Shown here piece after piece: positions 26,196-33,297 of a stretch of DNA of 64,000 nucleotides. A program made the position numbers and the translations under genes. Positions within the stretch are counted from its first letter, which is position 1. Each line of letters begins with the position of its first letter. Source of the DNA: JBBSBL01 sp046330255 (GTDB lineage: Bacteria > Actinomycetota > Thermoleophilia > Solirubrobacterales > Solirubrobacteraceae); NCBI GenBank assembly GCA_046330255.1, contig JAXLTC010000001.1, forward strand, positions 1,648,901 through 1,712,900. Reading direction: 5' to 3'. A model generated the notes under the pieces. The model was not told where the DNA came from, ran no database searches, and saw nothing but the letters and a program-made list of their open reading frames with translations.

Positions 26196-26690
26196 CTACG
26201 GCCAGGCGGGCCCGCCCTGGTTCGCCTGCCGGCAGACCCAGCCGTCGGGCATGCTGCCGGAGTCGATCAGAGCCTTCAGCTCGGCGTTCTCGGAGGCGCT
26301 CAGGGTCTCGTCGGCGGTGCCGTAGAAGATCGGCTCCTCCTTCCCGTTGTGGGCTGCGAGCACGGCGAGCAGCTCGTGGCATGCCTGCGGCAGGGAGTCC
26401 GCGCCCCCGTCCTGGCTCAGCTCCGCCTCGATCGCGTCGAGCCTTCTCCAGATCTCCCCGTGCTCGCGCAGCATCACCATCGTCGGCATCGCCAGATCCG
26501 GCTCCATCGGGGGGAAGAGGAACTCCTCCTCGAGGTAGATGTGACGGCGCAGCGCGTCGATCGCCCGCTGCAGCGATGCGGCGCGCTCCCGATCGCCGAG
26601 GTGCTCCGAGCCGAACCCCTCGATCCCCGCGTCGATCTCGTGGTGCTCGCGCGCCAGCGCCGCGCCCAGTGGCCCGGGTTGAATGTTCAT
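26196..26690 (-). CDS. hemerythrin HHE-domain protein
   Basis: 164 residues, a four-helix bundle binding a di-iron or mono-iron centre. Ligand motifs: REHHEID near 15, RHIYLEEEFLFPP near 50, REHGEIW near 76 and AAHNGKEEPIFY near 113. Likely oxygen, NO or iron sensing or scavenging in the cytosol. The C-terminal tail (PDGWVCRQANQGG) adds one Cys. The start is supported by the -10 box 7 nt upstream. Confidence 0.85.
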   Translation of the reverse strand: MNIQPGPLGAALAREHHEIDAGIEGFGSEHLGDRERAASLQRAIDALRRHIYLEEEFLFPPMEPDLAMPTMVMLREHGEIWRRLDAIEAELSQDGGADSLPQACHELLAVLAAHNGKEEPIFYGTADETLSASENAELKALIDSGSMPDGWVCRQANQGGPAWP

Positions 26691-26697
26691 CGCCCGT

Positions 26698-26703
26698 ACG
26701 TTA
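26698..26703 (-). promoter_or_regulatory. leaderless -10 box of hemerythrin gene
   Basis: TAACGT on the minus strand, 7 nt before ATG 26690. Confidence 0.5.
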
Positions 26704-26763
26704 CGCCGAGGATGCGGGCCGGGGCGGCGGGCCCGCGCGCGGGACGCGACCTACAGTCCGCGG

Positions 26764-26989
26764 GTGGACTTGACGCGGCTGCCGCCCAAACCGGACCGGG
26801 ACGCCGCTCGCGCCGAATCGCCTGCGTCGACAGGCCGCCGAGTCCGAGGACCCCGCGATGCGCGGGACGCTGATCGTCTGCGCCGAGGTCAGAGAGGACA
26901 GGGCCGGCCCTCCGCCCCTGCGGCTGGTCCCGCGCGGCAGAGGGCGGCCCCGGCTCGCGTGCAACACGACGCCCACACACGTTCACTGA
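26764..26989 (+). pseudogene. possible frameshifted small gene
   Basis: A TACAGT -10 box (26752-26757) lies 6 nt before GTG 26764, the same arrangement as real leaderless genes here. The first frame reads VDLTRLPPKPDRDAARAE with coding-like composition. About 20 codons on, the coding-like character moves to the next frame: RLRRQAAESEDPAMRGTLIV, then CAEVREDRAG, ending at TGA 26989. A single base loss or sequencing error near 26815-26830 would join them. No family recognised. From here to 27211 I see no other gene. Confidence 0.3.
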
Positions 26990-27083
26990 CTCCGTAGGTA
27001 GGGCGGCCAGGGCGGCCGCGCGACCCTTGGTGGCCGGGCCGCCCGGGGCCGCCCGCCCCCTTGCTTCCGGCCCTGGATACCAG

Positions 27084-27105
27084 CGGGTACCGGATCTGGT
27101 ACCCG
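27084..27105. promoter_or_regulatory. inverted repeat upstream of zincin gene
   Basis: CGGGTACC GGATCT GGTACCCG: perfect 8-bp arms, 6-nt spacer, with an additional TACC half-site just upstream. It is isolated, 107 nt before the GTG at 27212, and is not followed by a T-run. Operator is more likely than terminator. Confidence 0.45.
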
Positions 27106-27211
27106 GTGAAACCCGAGGCCGGCCACGGGTGGCCCGCCGTGGCTGGACGGCGACCGATCCGGTGGAGGATCGCGATGCGGGCGCGCGGTGCGCCTGCGCC
27201 ATCATGGGAGC

Positions 27212-28255
27212 GTGATCGACTGGTCCCTCGCAACCTCGCTCGCGGGCCTGATCGCCGGCGAGCCCGGCGAGACCGCGCCGGCCTCCGGCCTGGACGACCT
27301 CGCCCGCGACGCCGAGGCCCGGGTGGGCGCCTACACGGGCCTCGTGCCGGCGACGCCCATCCCCGCCGCCGAGCCCGTCGACCGCCACGAGTGGATCGCG
27401 GCGAGCGCCGAGACGATGGGCGCGCTGCTGGACCCTGCGCTGCGCTCGGCGGGGGCCGGGCTGGGGCCCCTTGCGCCCGTGTTGCGGGTCGCGGCCGGCG
27501 CGGTGCTGACGGCCGAGATGGGCGTGATCCTGGGCTTCCTCTCCCAGCGCGTGCTCGGCCAATACGACCTCGTCCTGCTCGAGGGCGAGGGCGAGCGACG
27601 TGAGCCACGGCTGCTGTTCGTCGAGCCGAACCTCGGGGCGGCCGCGCGCAGCTTCTCGGCGGACGAGCGCGAGGTGGCCAGGTGGGTCGCGCTGCACGAG
27701 GTCACCCATGCGCTGCAGTTCGCGGGCGTCCCGTGGTTGCGCGGACACCTCGCCGACCTGGTCCGGGAGTTGCTCGGCGCGGTCGAGCTGCGCGTCGACA
27801 CGGCGCGGGCGCTGCGCCTGCCCGGCCCTGAGGATCTCCGGCGCCTGGTCGCCGCCGTTCGCGAGGCCGACATCGTGTCGCTCGCGGTGCGCGAGCGCGA
27901 GCGGGAGACGCTCGCCCGGATGCAGGCGGTCATGTCCGTGGTGGAGGGCCACGCCGAGCACGTGATGGACGCTGTCGGCGCCGAGGTGCTCCCGTCCCTG
28001 CCGGCGCTGCGCGACGCGATGGAGCGCCGGCGCAGATCGGCGTCGGCGCCGGCGAGGCTGCTGGGCCGGCTGCTGGGACTCGAGCTGAAGCTGCGCCAGT
28101 ACGAGCAGGGCAAGCGCTTCTGCGACACGGTCGTGGAGACCGGCGGCATGGCGGCCCTGAACCGCGTCTGGGCGGCGCCGGAGGCGCTCCCCACGCAGAC
28201 CGAGCTCGAACGGCCCGGCGACTGGCTCGCGAGGGTGGCGGCGGTGCCCGTGTAA
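27212..28255 (+). CDS. zinc-dependent metalloprotease (zincin_2 / DUF2342-type)
   Basis: 347 residues. Zinc site HEVTHALQF (HExxH) near 168, and a downstream MSVVEGHAEHVMD block with Glu/His near 250 that completes the site in this family. It is mostly helical and acidic, with no signal peptide, so probably cytosolic. Its actinobacterial homologues are often annotated as associated with coenzyme F420 biosynthesis, but no F420 gene is near. GTG 27212 is preceded by GGGAG. Confidence 0.82.
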   Translation: MIDWSLATSLAGLIAGEPGETAPASGLDDLARDAEARVGAYTGLVPATPIPAAEPVDRHEWIAASAETMGALLDPALRSAGAGLGPLAPVLRVAAGAVLTAEMGVILGFLSQRVLGQYDLVLLEGEGERREPRLLFVEPNLGAAARSFSADEREVARWVALHEVTHALQFAGVPWLRGHLADLVRELLGAVELRVDTARALRLPGPEDLRRLVAAVREADIVSLAVRERERETLARMQAVMSVVEGHAEHVMDAVGAEVLPSLPALRDAMERRRRSASAPARLLGRLLGLELKLRQYEQGKRFCDTVVETGGMAALNRVWAAPEALPTQTELERPGDWLARVAAVPV

Positions 28256-28272
28256 CGCCCCGACGGCTCCGG

Positions 28273-28302
28273 TTTACAAACAGGTGTTCGATCAGTTAGC
28301 AT
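28273..28302 (+). promoter_or_regulatory. promoter of histone-H1/phasin-like gene
   Basis: TTTACA (28273-28278), 18-nt spacer, TAGCAT (28297-28302): a good sigma-70-like promoter in an unusually AT-rich stretch, predicted start near 28309, leader about 51 nt with GAGGGGA before the ATG. Confidence 0.55.
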
Positions 28303-28309
28303 GTCGGCT

Positions 28310-28330
28310 GATTAGAACTAATCTGATTAG
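28310..28330 (+). promoter_or_regulatory. GATTAG three-half-site operator
   Basis: GATTAG AA CTAATC T GATTAG: a 6-bp inverted repeat with 2-nt spacer, plus a third half-site 1 nt on. It covers the predicted transcription start of the next gene. A dedicated repressor site is the simplest reading; the regulator is unknown. Confidence 0.5.
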
Positions 28331-28359
28331 CGTCCAAGCACCCGAGGGGACCGAGCACA

Positions 28360-28968
28360 ATGGCCGAGACCACCGCCACCACCACCGCGAAGCGCACGAG
28401 CGCTCGCAGCACGGCCCGCAGGGCCGCGCCGAAGTCCACCGCGACCGCGCGCCGCCGCGCCGCCGCCACGCGTCGCAGCACCGCCGCGAAGCGCGGCGCC
28501 GCGACCCGCAACGTCCACCGCACCGAGGACGCGCTCCAGGTCAAGACCGCCGTCGAGCACGCGCAGGACATGGCCGAGCGCGCCGTCCTGATCCCGGTCG
28601 GCGCGGCGCTGGAGGCGCGCGACCTCGTCGAGAAGACGATCGACGACCTGACCGCGACCTACGGCTCGCGCGAGAGCGCCGAGAAGCAGCTGCGCCGCTT
28701 CGAGCGTCGCGGCGCCACCGCCCGCCGGCGCGTCGAGCGCGAGGCCCGCAAGGCCCGCAACCGCGTGCAGCGCGAGGCCCGCAAGCGGCGCACCAGCGTG
28801 CGCCGCGAGGTCAAGCGCGTGCGGCGCGACGTCGAGGGCCGTGCCCGGAACGTCGGCGCGAACGTCGACCTCGTCCAGGCGCAGGTCGGCAACGTCGTGC
28901 AGACCGGCGTCACGGCCGGCACCAAGGCCGTCCGCGAGGCGTCCACGCGCGTCGCCGCCGCCGCGTAG
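28360..28968 (+). CDS. histone-H1/phasin-like basic protein
   Basis: 202 residues. Residues 1-50 are a Lys/Arg/Ala/Thr-rich tail of histone H1 or HupB-tail type (TARRAAPKSTATARRRAAAT). Residues 55-110 form an amphipathic helix resembling phasin-like domains (AVEHAQDMAERAVLIPVG). Residues 110-165 are a strongly basic helix of Arg-Arg-x repeats. It could coat DNA or granules; the order (tail, helix, basic coil) does not decide. A PhaC-like gene exists 31 kb away. It has the best promoter/operator region of the window, suggesting tight control. Confidence 0.6.
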   Translation: MAETTATTTAKRTSARSTARRAAPKSTATARRRAAATRRSTAAKRGAATRNVHRTEDALQVKTAVEHAQDMAERAVLIPVGAALEARDLVEKTIDDLTATYGSRESAEKQLRRFERRGATARRRVEREARKARNRVQREARKRRTSVRREVKRVRRDVEGRARNVGANVDLVQAQVGNVVQTGVTAGTKAVREASTRVAAAA

Positions 28969-29143
28969 CCACACCGCTTATCCCGCCCCGCGAGCCAGGA
29001 GAGGCGCGGGACCGGGCGAGGTTCGCCGACCTCATAACCTCGTCGGCGGACGTAGCACCCTCTCCTCCCTCAACCGCCGGGGCGGCCTTCGGGTCGCCCC
29101 GTCGGTCGTTAACGCCCGCCGCGCGGCGCCTGGCCGCCCCTCC

Positions 29144-29149
29144 TACAAT
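29144..29149 (+). promoter_or_regulatory. leaderless -10 box of mrp
   Basis: TACAAT, 7 nt before ATG 29157; predicted transcription start at 29156. Confidence 0.6.
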
Positions 29150-29156
29150 CGGGCCC

Positions 29157-30302
29157 ATGCCCACCGAAGACCAGATCCGCTCCTCCCTGCGCGCCGTCAT
29201 CGACCCGGAGCTGCGGCGCGACATCGTCGAGCTCGACATGGTCCGCTCGATCGCCGCGCACCCGAACGGCGTCGTCGACGTCACCGTGTCTCTGACCACG
29301 CCGGGCTGCCCCATCCGCAGCCACTTCGAGACCGCCGTGCGCGACGCCGTCGGCGCGCTGGAGGGGGTCACGGGCGTCAACGTCTCCTTCGACGTCCTCT
29401 CGGACGCCCAGAAGGACGAGCTCCAGCGCAAGCTCGGTCGCGGCCACCTGCCGGCCGGCGCGCTCGCGCAGGTCTCGCACGTGCTGTGCGTCGGCTCCGG
29501 CAAGGGGGGCGTCGGCAAGTCGACGCTGACCGCGAACCTGGCGGCCGCCCTCGCCGCCGAGGGCAGGCGGGTCGGCGTGCTCGACGCGGACGTCTGGGGC
29601 TACTCGCAGCCGCGCATGCTCGGGCTCGGAGCCCAGCGCCCGAAGGTCGACGACGAGCGCAAGATCGTGCCGCTCGAGAGCCACGGCATCAAGGTCATGT
29701 CGATCGGCTTCTTCCTCGAGGAGGATGCCGCGGTCGTGTGGCGCGGCCCGATGCTCCACAAGGCGCTGACCCAGTTCCTCGAGGACGTGGCGTGGGGGGA
29801 GTTGGACCACCTGCTCGTCGACCTCCCGCCGGGCACCGGCGACGTGTCGATGACCCTCGCCCAGCTCCTGCCCCAGGCGAAGTTCCTGATCGTCACCACG
29901 CCGCAGCCCGTGGCCCAGAAGGTCGCGCGGCGCTCGGCGGAGATGGCCGCCAAGGTCGACCTCGAGGTCGCGGGCGTGGTCGAGAACATGAGCGCGTTCG
30001 TCACCCCCGCGGGCGAGCGCTTCACGCTCTTCGGCGAGGGCGGCGGCGACCTGCTGGCCGCCGAGCTGGGCGTGCCGCTGCTCGGCGATGTCCCGCTCAC
30101 GATGCCGCTGCGCGAGCAGTCCGACGCGGGGATTCCGCTCGTCCTCTCGGACCCGGACGACCCGGCCTCCCAGGCGATCCGTCAGGCGGCACGCGGCATC
30201 ATCGCGCTCTCGCCCGTCGAGCTGCCCGTGATGCAGGCGCCCGCCCCCGCCGCGATGCCCGCCGCGCCCAAGCCGGCCGGCATGTCGCTGCCGATGGCCT
30301 GA
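29157..30302 (+). CDS. mrp: Mrp/ApbC-type Fe-S cluster carrier ATPase
   Basis: 381 residues. N-terminal MIP18/DUF59 domain (residues 1-82; VIDPELRRDIVELDMV, TTPGCPIRSHFE), then a deviant Walker A P-loop GSGKGGVGKST at 113-123, switch I LDADVWGYSQPRMLG, and DLPPGTGDVSMTLAQ. It carries or inserts Fe-S clusters. The C-terminal CxxC that binds the cluster in ApbC is replaced by FVTPAGERFTLFGEGGG; actinobacterial Mrp proteins often lack it. The tail is an Ala/Pro/Met-rich linker. The start is set by the -10 box. Confidence 0.9.
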   Translation: MPTEDQIRSSLRAVIDPELRRDIVELDMVRSIAAHPNGVVDVTVSLTTPGCPIRSHFETAVRDAVGALEGVTGVNVSFDVLSDAQKDELQRKLGRGHLPAGALAQVSHVLCVGSGKGGVGKSTLTANLAAALAAEGRRVGVLDADVWGYSQPRMLGLGAQRPKVDDERKIVPLESHGIKVMSIGFFLEEDAAVVWRGPMLHKALTQFLEDVAWGELDHLLVDLPPGTGDVSMTLAQLLPQAKFLIVTTPQPVAQKVARRSAEMAAKVDLEVAGVVENMSAFVTPAGERFTLFGEGGGDLLAAELGVPLLGDVPLTMPLREQSDAGIPLVLSDPDDPASQAIRQAARGIIALSPVELPVMQAPAPAAMPAAPKPAGMSLPMA

Positions 30303-30327
30303 GGCTCCCGCGCCGGCGTGGCGCGGC

Positions 30328-30594
30328 TCAGGCCCGGCCGGCGAAGTAGTCCGCGTTCAGCTGGATGAAGCCCTGCCACTCCTCGGGGAGTTGGTCCTCC
30401 GCGAAGCAGGCGTCGACCGGGCAGGCCTCCACGCAGGCGTCGCAGTCGATGCACTCCTCGGGGTCGATGTAGAGCTGCTTCACCTGGTCGTAGCCGGGCT
30501 CGTCGGGCGTCGGATGAATGCAGTCGACCGGGCAGACCTCGACGCAGGAGTTGTCCTTCTGGTCGATGCACGGCTCGGCGATGACGTAGGCCAT
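30328..30594 (-). CDS. fdxA: 7Fe ferredoxin
   Basis: 88 residues. The N-terminal half has CIDQKDNSCVEVCPVDC (the cluster with a widened first spacing, 3Fe-4S type), the second CIDCDACVEACPVDAC (4Fe-4S). IDPEECIDC and the C-terminal helix FIQLNADYFAG are typical of FdxA of actinobacteria, a cytosolic electron carrier. ATG 30594 has GAGGAA 8 nt upstream; the longer frame is spurious. A TAGAAT -10 lies at 30636-30641. Confidence 0.93.
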   Translation of the reverse strand: MAYVIAEPCIDQKDNSCVEVCPVDCIHPTPDEPGYDQVKQLYIDPEECIDCDACVEACPVDACFAEDQLPEEWQGFIQLNADYFAGRA

Positions 30595-30635
30595 GGTGGG
30601 AATTCCTCGGAGCGGTCGCGGCGAAGGGAACGGCC

Positions 30636-30641
30636 ATTCTA
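30636..30641 (-). promoter_or_regulatory. -10 box of ferredoxin gene
   Basis: TAGAAT on the minus strand; predicted leader about 35 nt carrying the Shine-Dalgarno. Confidence 0.45.
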
Positions 30642-30660
30642 GGCAACGGCCCGCTCTCGC

Positions 30661-30666
30661 TACGCT
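30661..30666 (+). promoter_or_regulatory. leaderless -10 box before Cys-rich uORF
   Basis: TACGCT, 7 nt before the ATG at 30674, which is not in frame with the main gene. Confidence 0.45.
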
Positions 30667-30673
30667 GGCGCGG

Positions 30674-30715
30674 ATGCCCGCGGCGGCCCGCCCCACATCC
30701 CGATGCTGCTGCTGA
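30674..30715 (+). CDS. putative 13-residue leader peptide ending Cys-Cys-Cys
   Basis: Translation reads MPAAARPTSRCCC and stops at TGA 30715, overlapping the first codons of the NAD-binding protein gene (ATG 30703). The -10 spacing favours this ATG as the true 5' codon of the mRNA. Poly-Cys leader peptides controlling overlapping genes are known in mycobacteria. However the three TGC codons here are the off-frame reading of the CTG CTG CTG codons of the main gene, so they may be incidental. Confidence 0.35.
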   Translation: MPAAARPTSRCCC

Positions 30716-31584
30716 CCGGCGCCACGGGCCAGGTCGGCACCGCCCTGCTGCGGCGCCTGACGGCGGCGGGCACGTCGGTCCGCTGCCTCGTGCGGGATCC
30801 GCGCCGGCTCGGGGACGATCGCGTTCGCGTCCAGATCGCGATCGGCGACCTGGCCGACCCGACCTCCTTCCGTCACGCCCTGCGGGGCGTCGAGACCGTC
30901 GTGCACCTGGCGGCGACCGGTCGCGACCAGCCCCGCGGGTCGATCGAGGAGCTCGGCGCGCTCGCGACATGGCGCCTGGTACGGGCAGCCGAGCGCGCCC
31001 GCGTCTCCCACTTCGTGCTGCTCTCGGCGCTTGGCGCCTCGCCGAGCAGCGGGTCGCGCTTCCTGCGCAGCAAGTGGCTCGCCGAGCGCGCGGTCGCGGA
31101 GTCGGGCCTCGGGCACGCGATCCTCGCGCCGTCGCTCACCTACTCCGCCGCCGGACCGTGGATGCGCCGCCTCGAGCGCGTCGCGCGCCTGGCGCCGCTG
31201 GTGCCCATCGCCGGCGGCGGCAAGGCGCACTCGCAGCCGATCTGGGCCGAGGACGTGGCCGACTGCCTCGTGGCTGCCCTGGCCGGGGACGGCGCCTCCG
31301 GTCGACGCGTCGAGCTCGCCGGCCCTGACGCGCTCAGCTACGCGCAGGTGGCGCACCTCGCGCTGCGCGGCGTGCGCCGCGACCGGCCCCTGCTGCACGT
31401 GCCGGCGGGGGCCGCGCGGCGTACGCTCGCGCTGCTCGAGTTGCTCGCGGGCCCGACCGCGATGGTGACCCGCGACGAGGCCGACTTCCTGCAGCAGAAC
31501 ATGACCAGCCGGACCGGGACCGCCGGGGCGGAGTCCCTGGGCATCACGCCACGGCCGATGCGCGCGGTGCTCGGCGCTGCGTGA
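30703..31584 (+). CDS. atypical SDR / NAD(P)-binding protein (NmrA/NDUFA9-like)
   Basis: 293 residues. Nucleotide-binding motif TGATGQVG at 5-12, acidic loop GDLAD, then VVHLAATGRDQ and FVLLSALGASP. The Tyr-x3-Lys pair is replaced by FLRSKWLAE (Lys kept), as in the atypical group that includes NDUFA9 and quinone- or isoprenoid-linked reductases. PIWAEDVADCLVAAL near 185 is also typical. Cytosolic or peripheral. Ribosome-binding site is weak, consistent with coupling from the leader peptide. Confidence 0.8.
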   Translation: MLLLTGATGQVGTALLRRLTAAGTSVRCLVRDPRRLGDDRVRVQIAIGDLADPTSFRHALRGVETVVHLAATGRDQPRGSIEELGALATWRLVRAAERARVSHFVLLSALGASPSSGSRFLRSKWLAERAVAESGLGHAILAPSLTYSAAGPWMRRLERVARLAPLVPIAGGGKAHSQPIWAEDVADCLVAALAGDGASGRRVELAGPDALSYAQVAHLALRGVRRDRPLLHVPAGAARRTLALLELLAGPTAMVTRDEADFLQQNMTSRTGTAGAESLGITPRPMRAVLGAA

Positions 31585-31599
31585 GCGGCCCGCTCGCCG

Positions 31600-33249
31600 T
31601 CAGTCCACGGTTGTCTCGGGACTGACGCCGACGGTCGTCGAGCCGGCGAGCGCCACCGCGCGCACCGCCGTTCCCGCCGCTATCTGGACGCCGGCGGCCA
31701 GGTAGACGCGGCATCCGTCCTGGGGCGTGAGCGGCGCGGTCGTCACCGCGACCCAGGAGGCCCCGACCTTCTTCTCGATCCGGATCGTGTCGGGGTTGCC
31801 CGCGACGCACGAGTACCCGTAGAAGGCGCCGAGCGCCTGAGCGCCCGAGGTGTAGGCGATCGCGTCGAGGCTGACCGTCCCCGCGGCCGTGCTCGATCGC
31901 GGCTGCACGCTGACCTGGAGCGGCGCCTGCGCGCGCCCCGCGAGCTGCGCCGCGCCGGCGGCGGTCCCGCCGGGAGCGCCGTAGTAGAGCGTCTGGGTCG
32001 ACGTGAGCCTGTTCGCGGCGCCGTTGCGCGAATCGGTGTTCGGCAGCGCCTGGTTGAACCACGTCCCCGAGTCCCCGTATGCGAACGCATCGCCGGTGCA
32101 CTGGGTCACCGATGGCGTGGAGTCGTCGTCGTAGTACAGCTGGGACGCAAGGCCCGGGATGTCGCTGTCGATCGTGCTGACCGACGTGAGCGTGCCCTGG
32201 CCACCGGTCACCTGTTGCCAGCGCGGCGCCCCGGGGGCGAGCGTGTCGGGGTTCCCGTCGATCGTCACCCCGCCGGTGTTCTGGTCGTTGCGGTAGGTCA
32301 TGCCGATCGCCGCGGGCGAGTAGTCGAAGTAGTCCATAACCCCCGGGATCGGGTGGACGCGCAGGTAGGTGACGATGTCCTCCCGGCCCTCGTAGAGGAT
32401 GTGGTCACGCTGGGTGAAGGTCCCGCTGTTGGCGCCGAGGAACGACCGGATCGCGCGCACGGGGCCGCTCTTGTTGGCGATGAAGCCGCCCCCGCCGGTC
32501 TTGAAGGTGTCCTCGGTGCGGCCGCAGACGCCGGGGCCGAACTGCGGCTTGTGGCGGTCGAGGATGTCGGCGCCGGAGGCCCCGCCGGCGAGGATGTCCA
32601 GGCCATCGTCCACCCAGCGGTCCGAGAAGCGCCGCCGGTAGCGCGGAGTGATCACCGACGAGGTCTCGGGGTTGGGGCCGGCCGCGAAGTCGTAGGTGGT
32701 CAGGTAGTTGCCGCTGTTCAGGCTGAACGTGTAGCTCACGTACTGCTTCCCGGCGCCCGGGGAGAGGCTGCCGTCGCTGCGGAACAGGTAGACCCAGGCT
32801 ACGTCGGAAGGGGAGGTCGGGTCGGTCACCTTGACCTCGACGCCGCTGCCCGCCACGACGCCGGGCGGGTCCGGCGCGAGGCTCGCGGGGTCGCCCGCGT
32901 CGCGCGCCATGAACGCGATCTCGTCGTTGGCGTCGAGGTTGGGGTCCGGGTCGGCGCCGACCTTCGTGTTGGGATCGGTGTAGACCGTGGCCGTGACGCC
33001 CGAGTTGCTCATGTTGCGCACGGGACCGAGGTCGACGACCGCGCGCTCGTCGACCTGCACCGGGATCTGCTGCCACGAGCTCGAATGGCGCGCGAACGCG
33101 ACCACGCGACCGGCGGGCGTGCCCTGGAGCGAGCCCGCCTGGGCGCCGGTCATGACCACCGGATCCAGGTCGCGGCCCGGAAGCGAGCCGCAGCCGGTGG
33201 CGGCGGCCGCGAGGACGGAGATCCCTGCGAGTGCGATGCGACGTGCCAT
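31600..33249 (-). CDS. large exported lipoprotein of unknown function
   Basis: 549 residues. Signal sequence with ATGC lipobox (Cys near 20), then beta-rich sequence with many Asp/Gly/Thr loops (TDPNTKVGADPDPN, DANDEIAFMARDAGD). Several Cys pairs (GVCGRTEDTF, QCTGD, SCVAG, DGCRVY) suggest disulfides. I recognise no catalytic family; the composition suits an extracytoplasmic binding protein. A strong GGGAGGAA 6 nt before the ATG sets the start. Convergent with the NAD-binding protein gene. Confidence 0.7.
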   Translation of the reverse strand: MARRIALAGISVLAAAATGCGSLPGRDLDPVVMTGAQAGSLQGTPAGRVVAFARHSSSWQQIPVQVDERAVVDLGPVRNMSNSGVTATVYTDPNTKVGADPDPNLDANDEIAFMARDAGDPASLAPDPPGVVAGSGVEVKVTDPTSPSDVAWVYLFRSDGSLSPGAGKQYVSYTFSLNSGNYLTTYDFAAGPNPETSSVITPRYRRRFSDRWVDDGLDILAGGASGADILDRHKPQFGPGVCGRTEDTFKTGGGGFIANKSGPVRAIRSFLGANSGTFTQRDHILYEGREDIVTYLRVHPIPGVMDYFDYSPAAIGMTYRNDQNTGGVTIDGNPDTLAPGAPRWQQVTGGQGTLTSVSTIDSDIPGLASQLYYDDDSTPSVTQCTGDAFAYGDSGTWFNQALPNTDSRNGAANRLTSTQTLYYGAPGGTAAGAAQLAGRAQAPLQVSVQPRSSTAAGTVSLDAIAYTSGAQALGAFYGYSCVAGNPDTIRIEKKVGASWVAVTTAPLTPQDGCRVYLAAGVQIAAGTAVRAVALAGSTTVGVSPETTVD

Positions 33250-33297
33250 GTCGTTCCTCCCGTGTGGCGCAGCCGCCCTCCCGGCGGCCCGCCGAGC

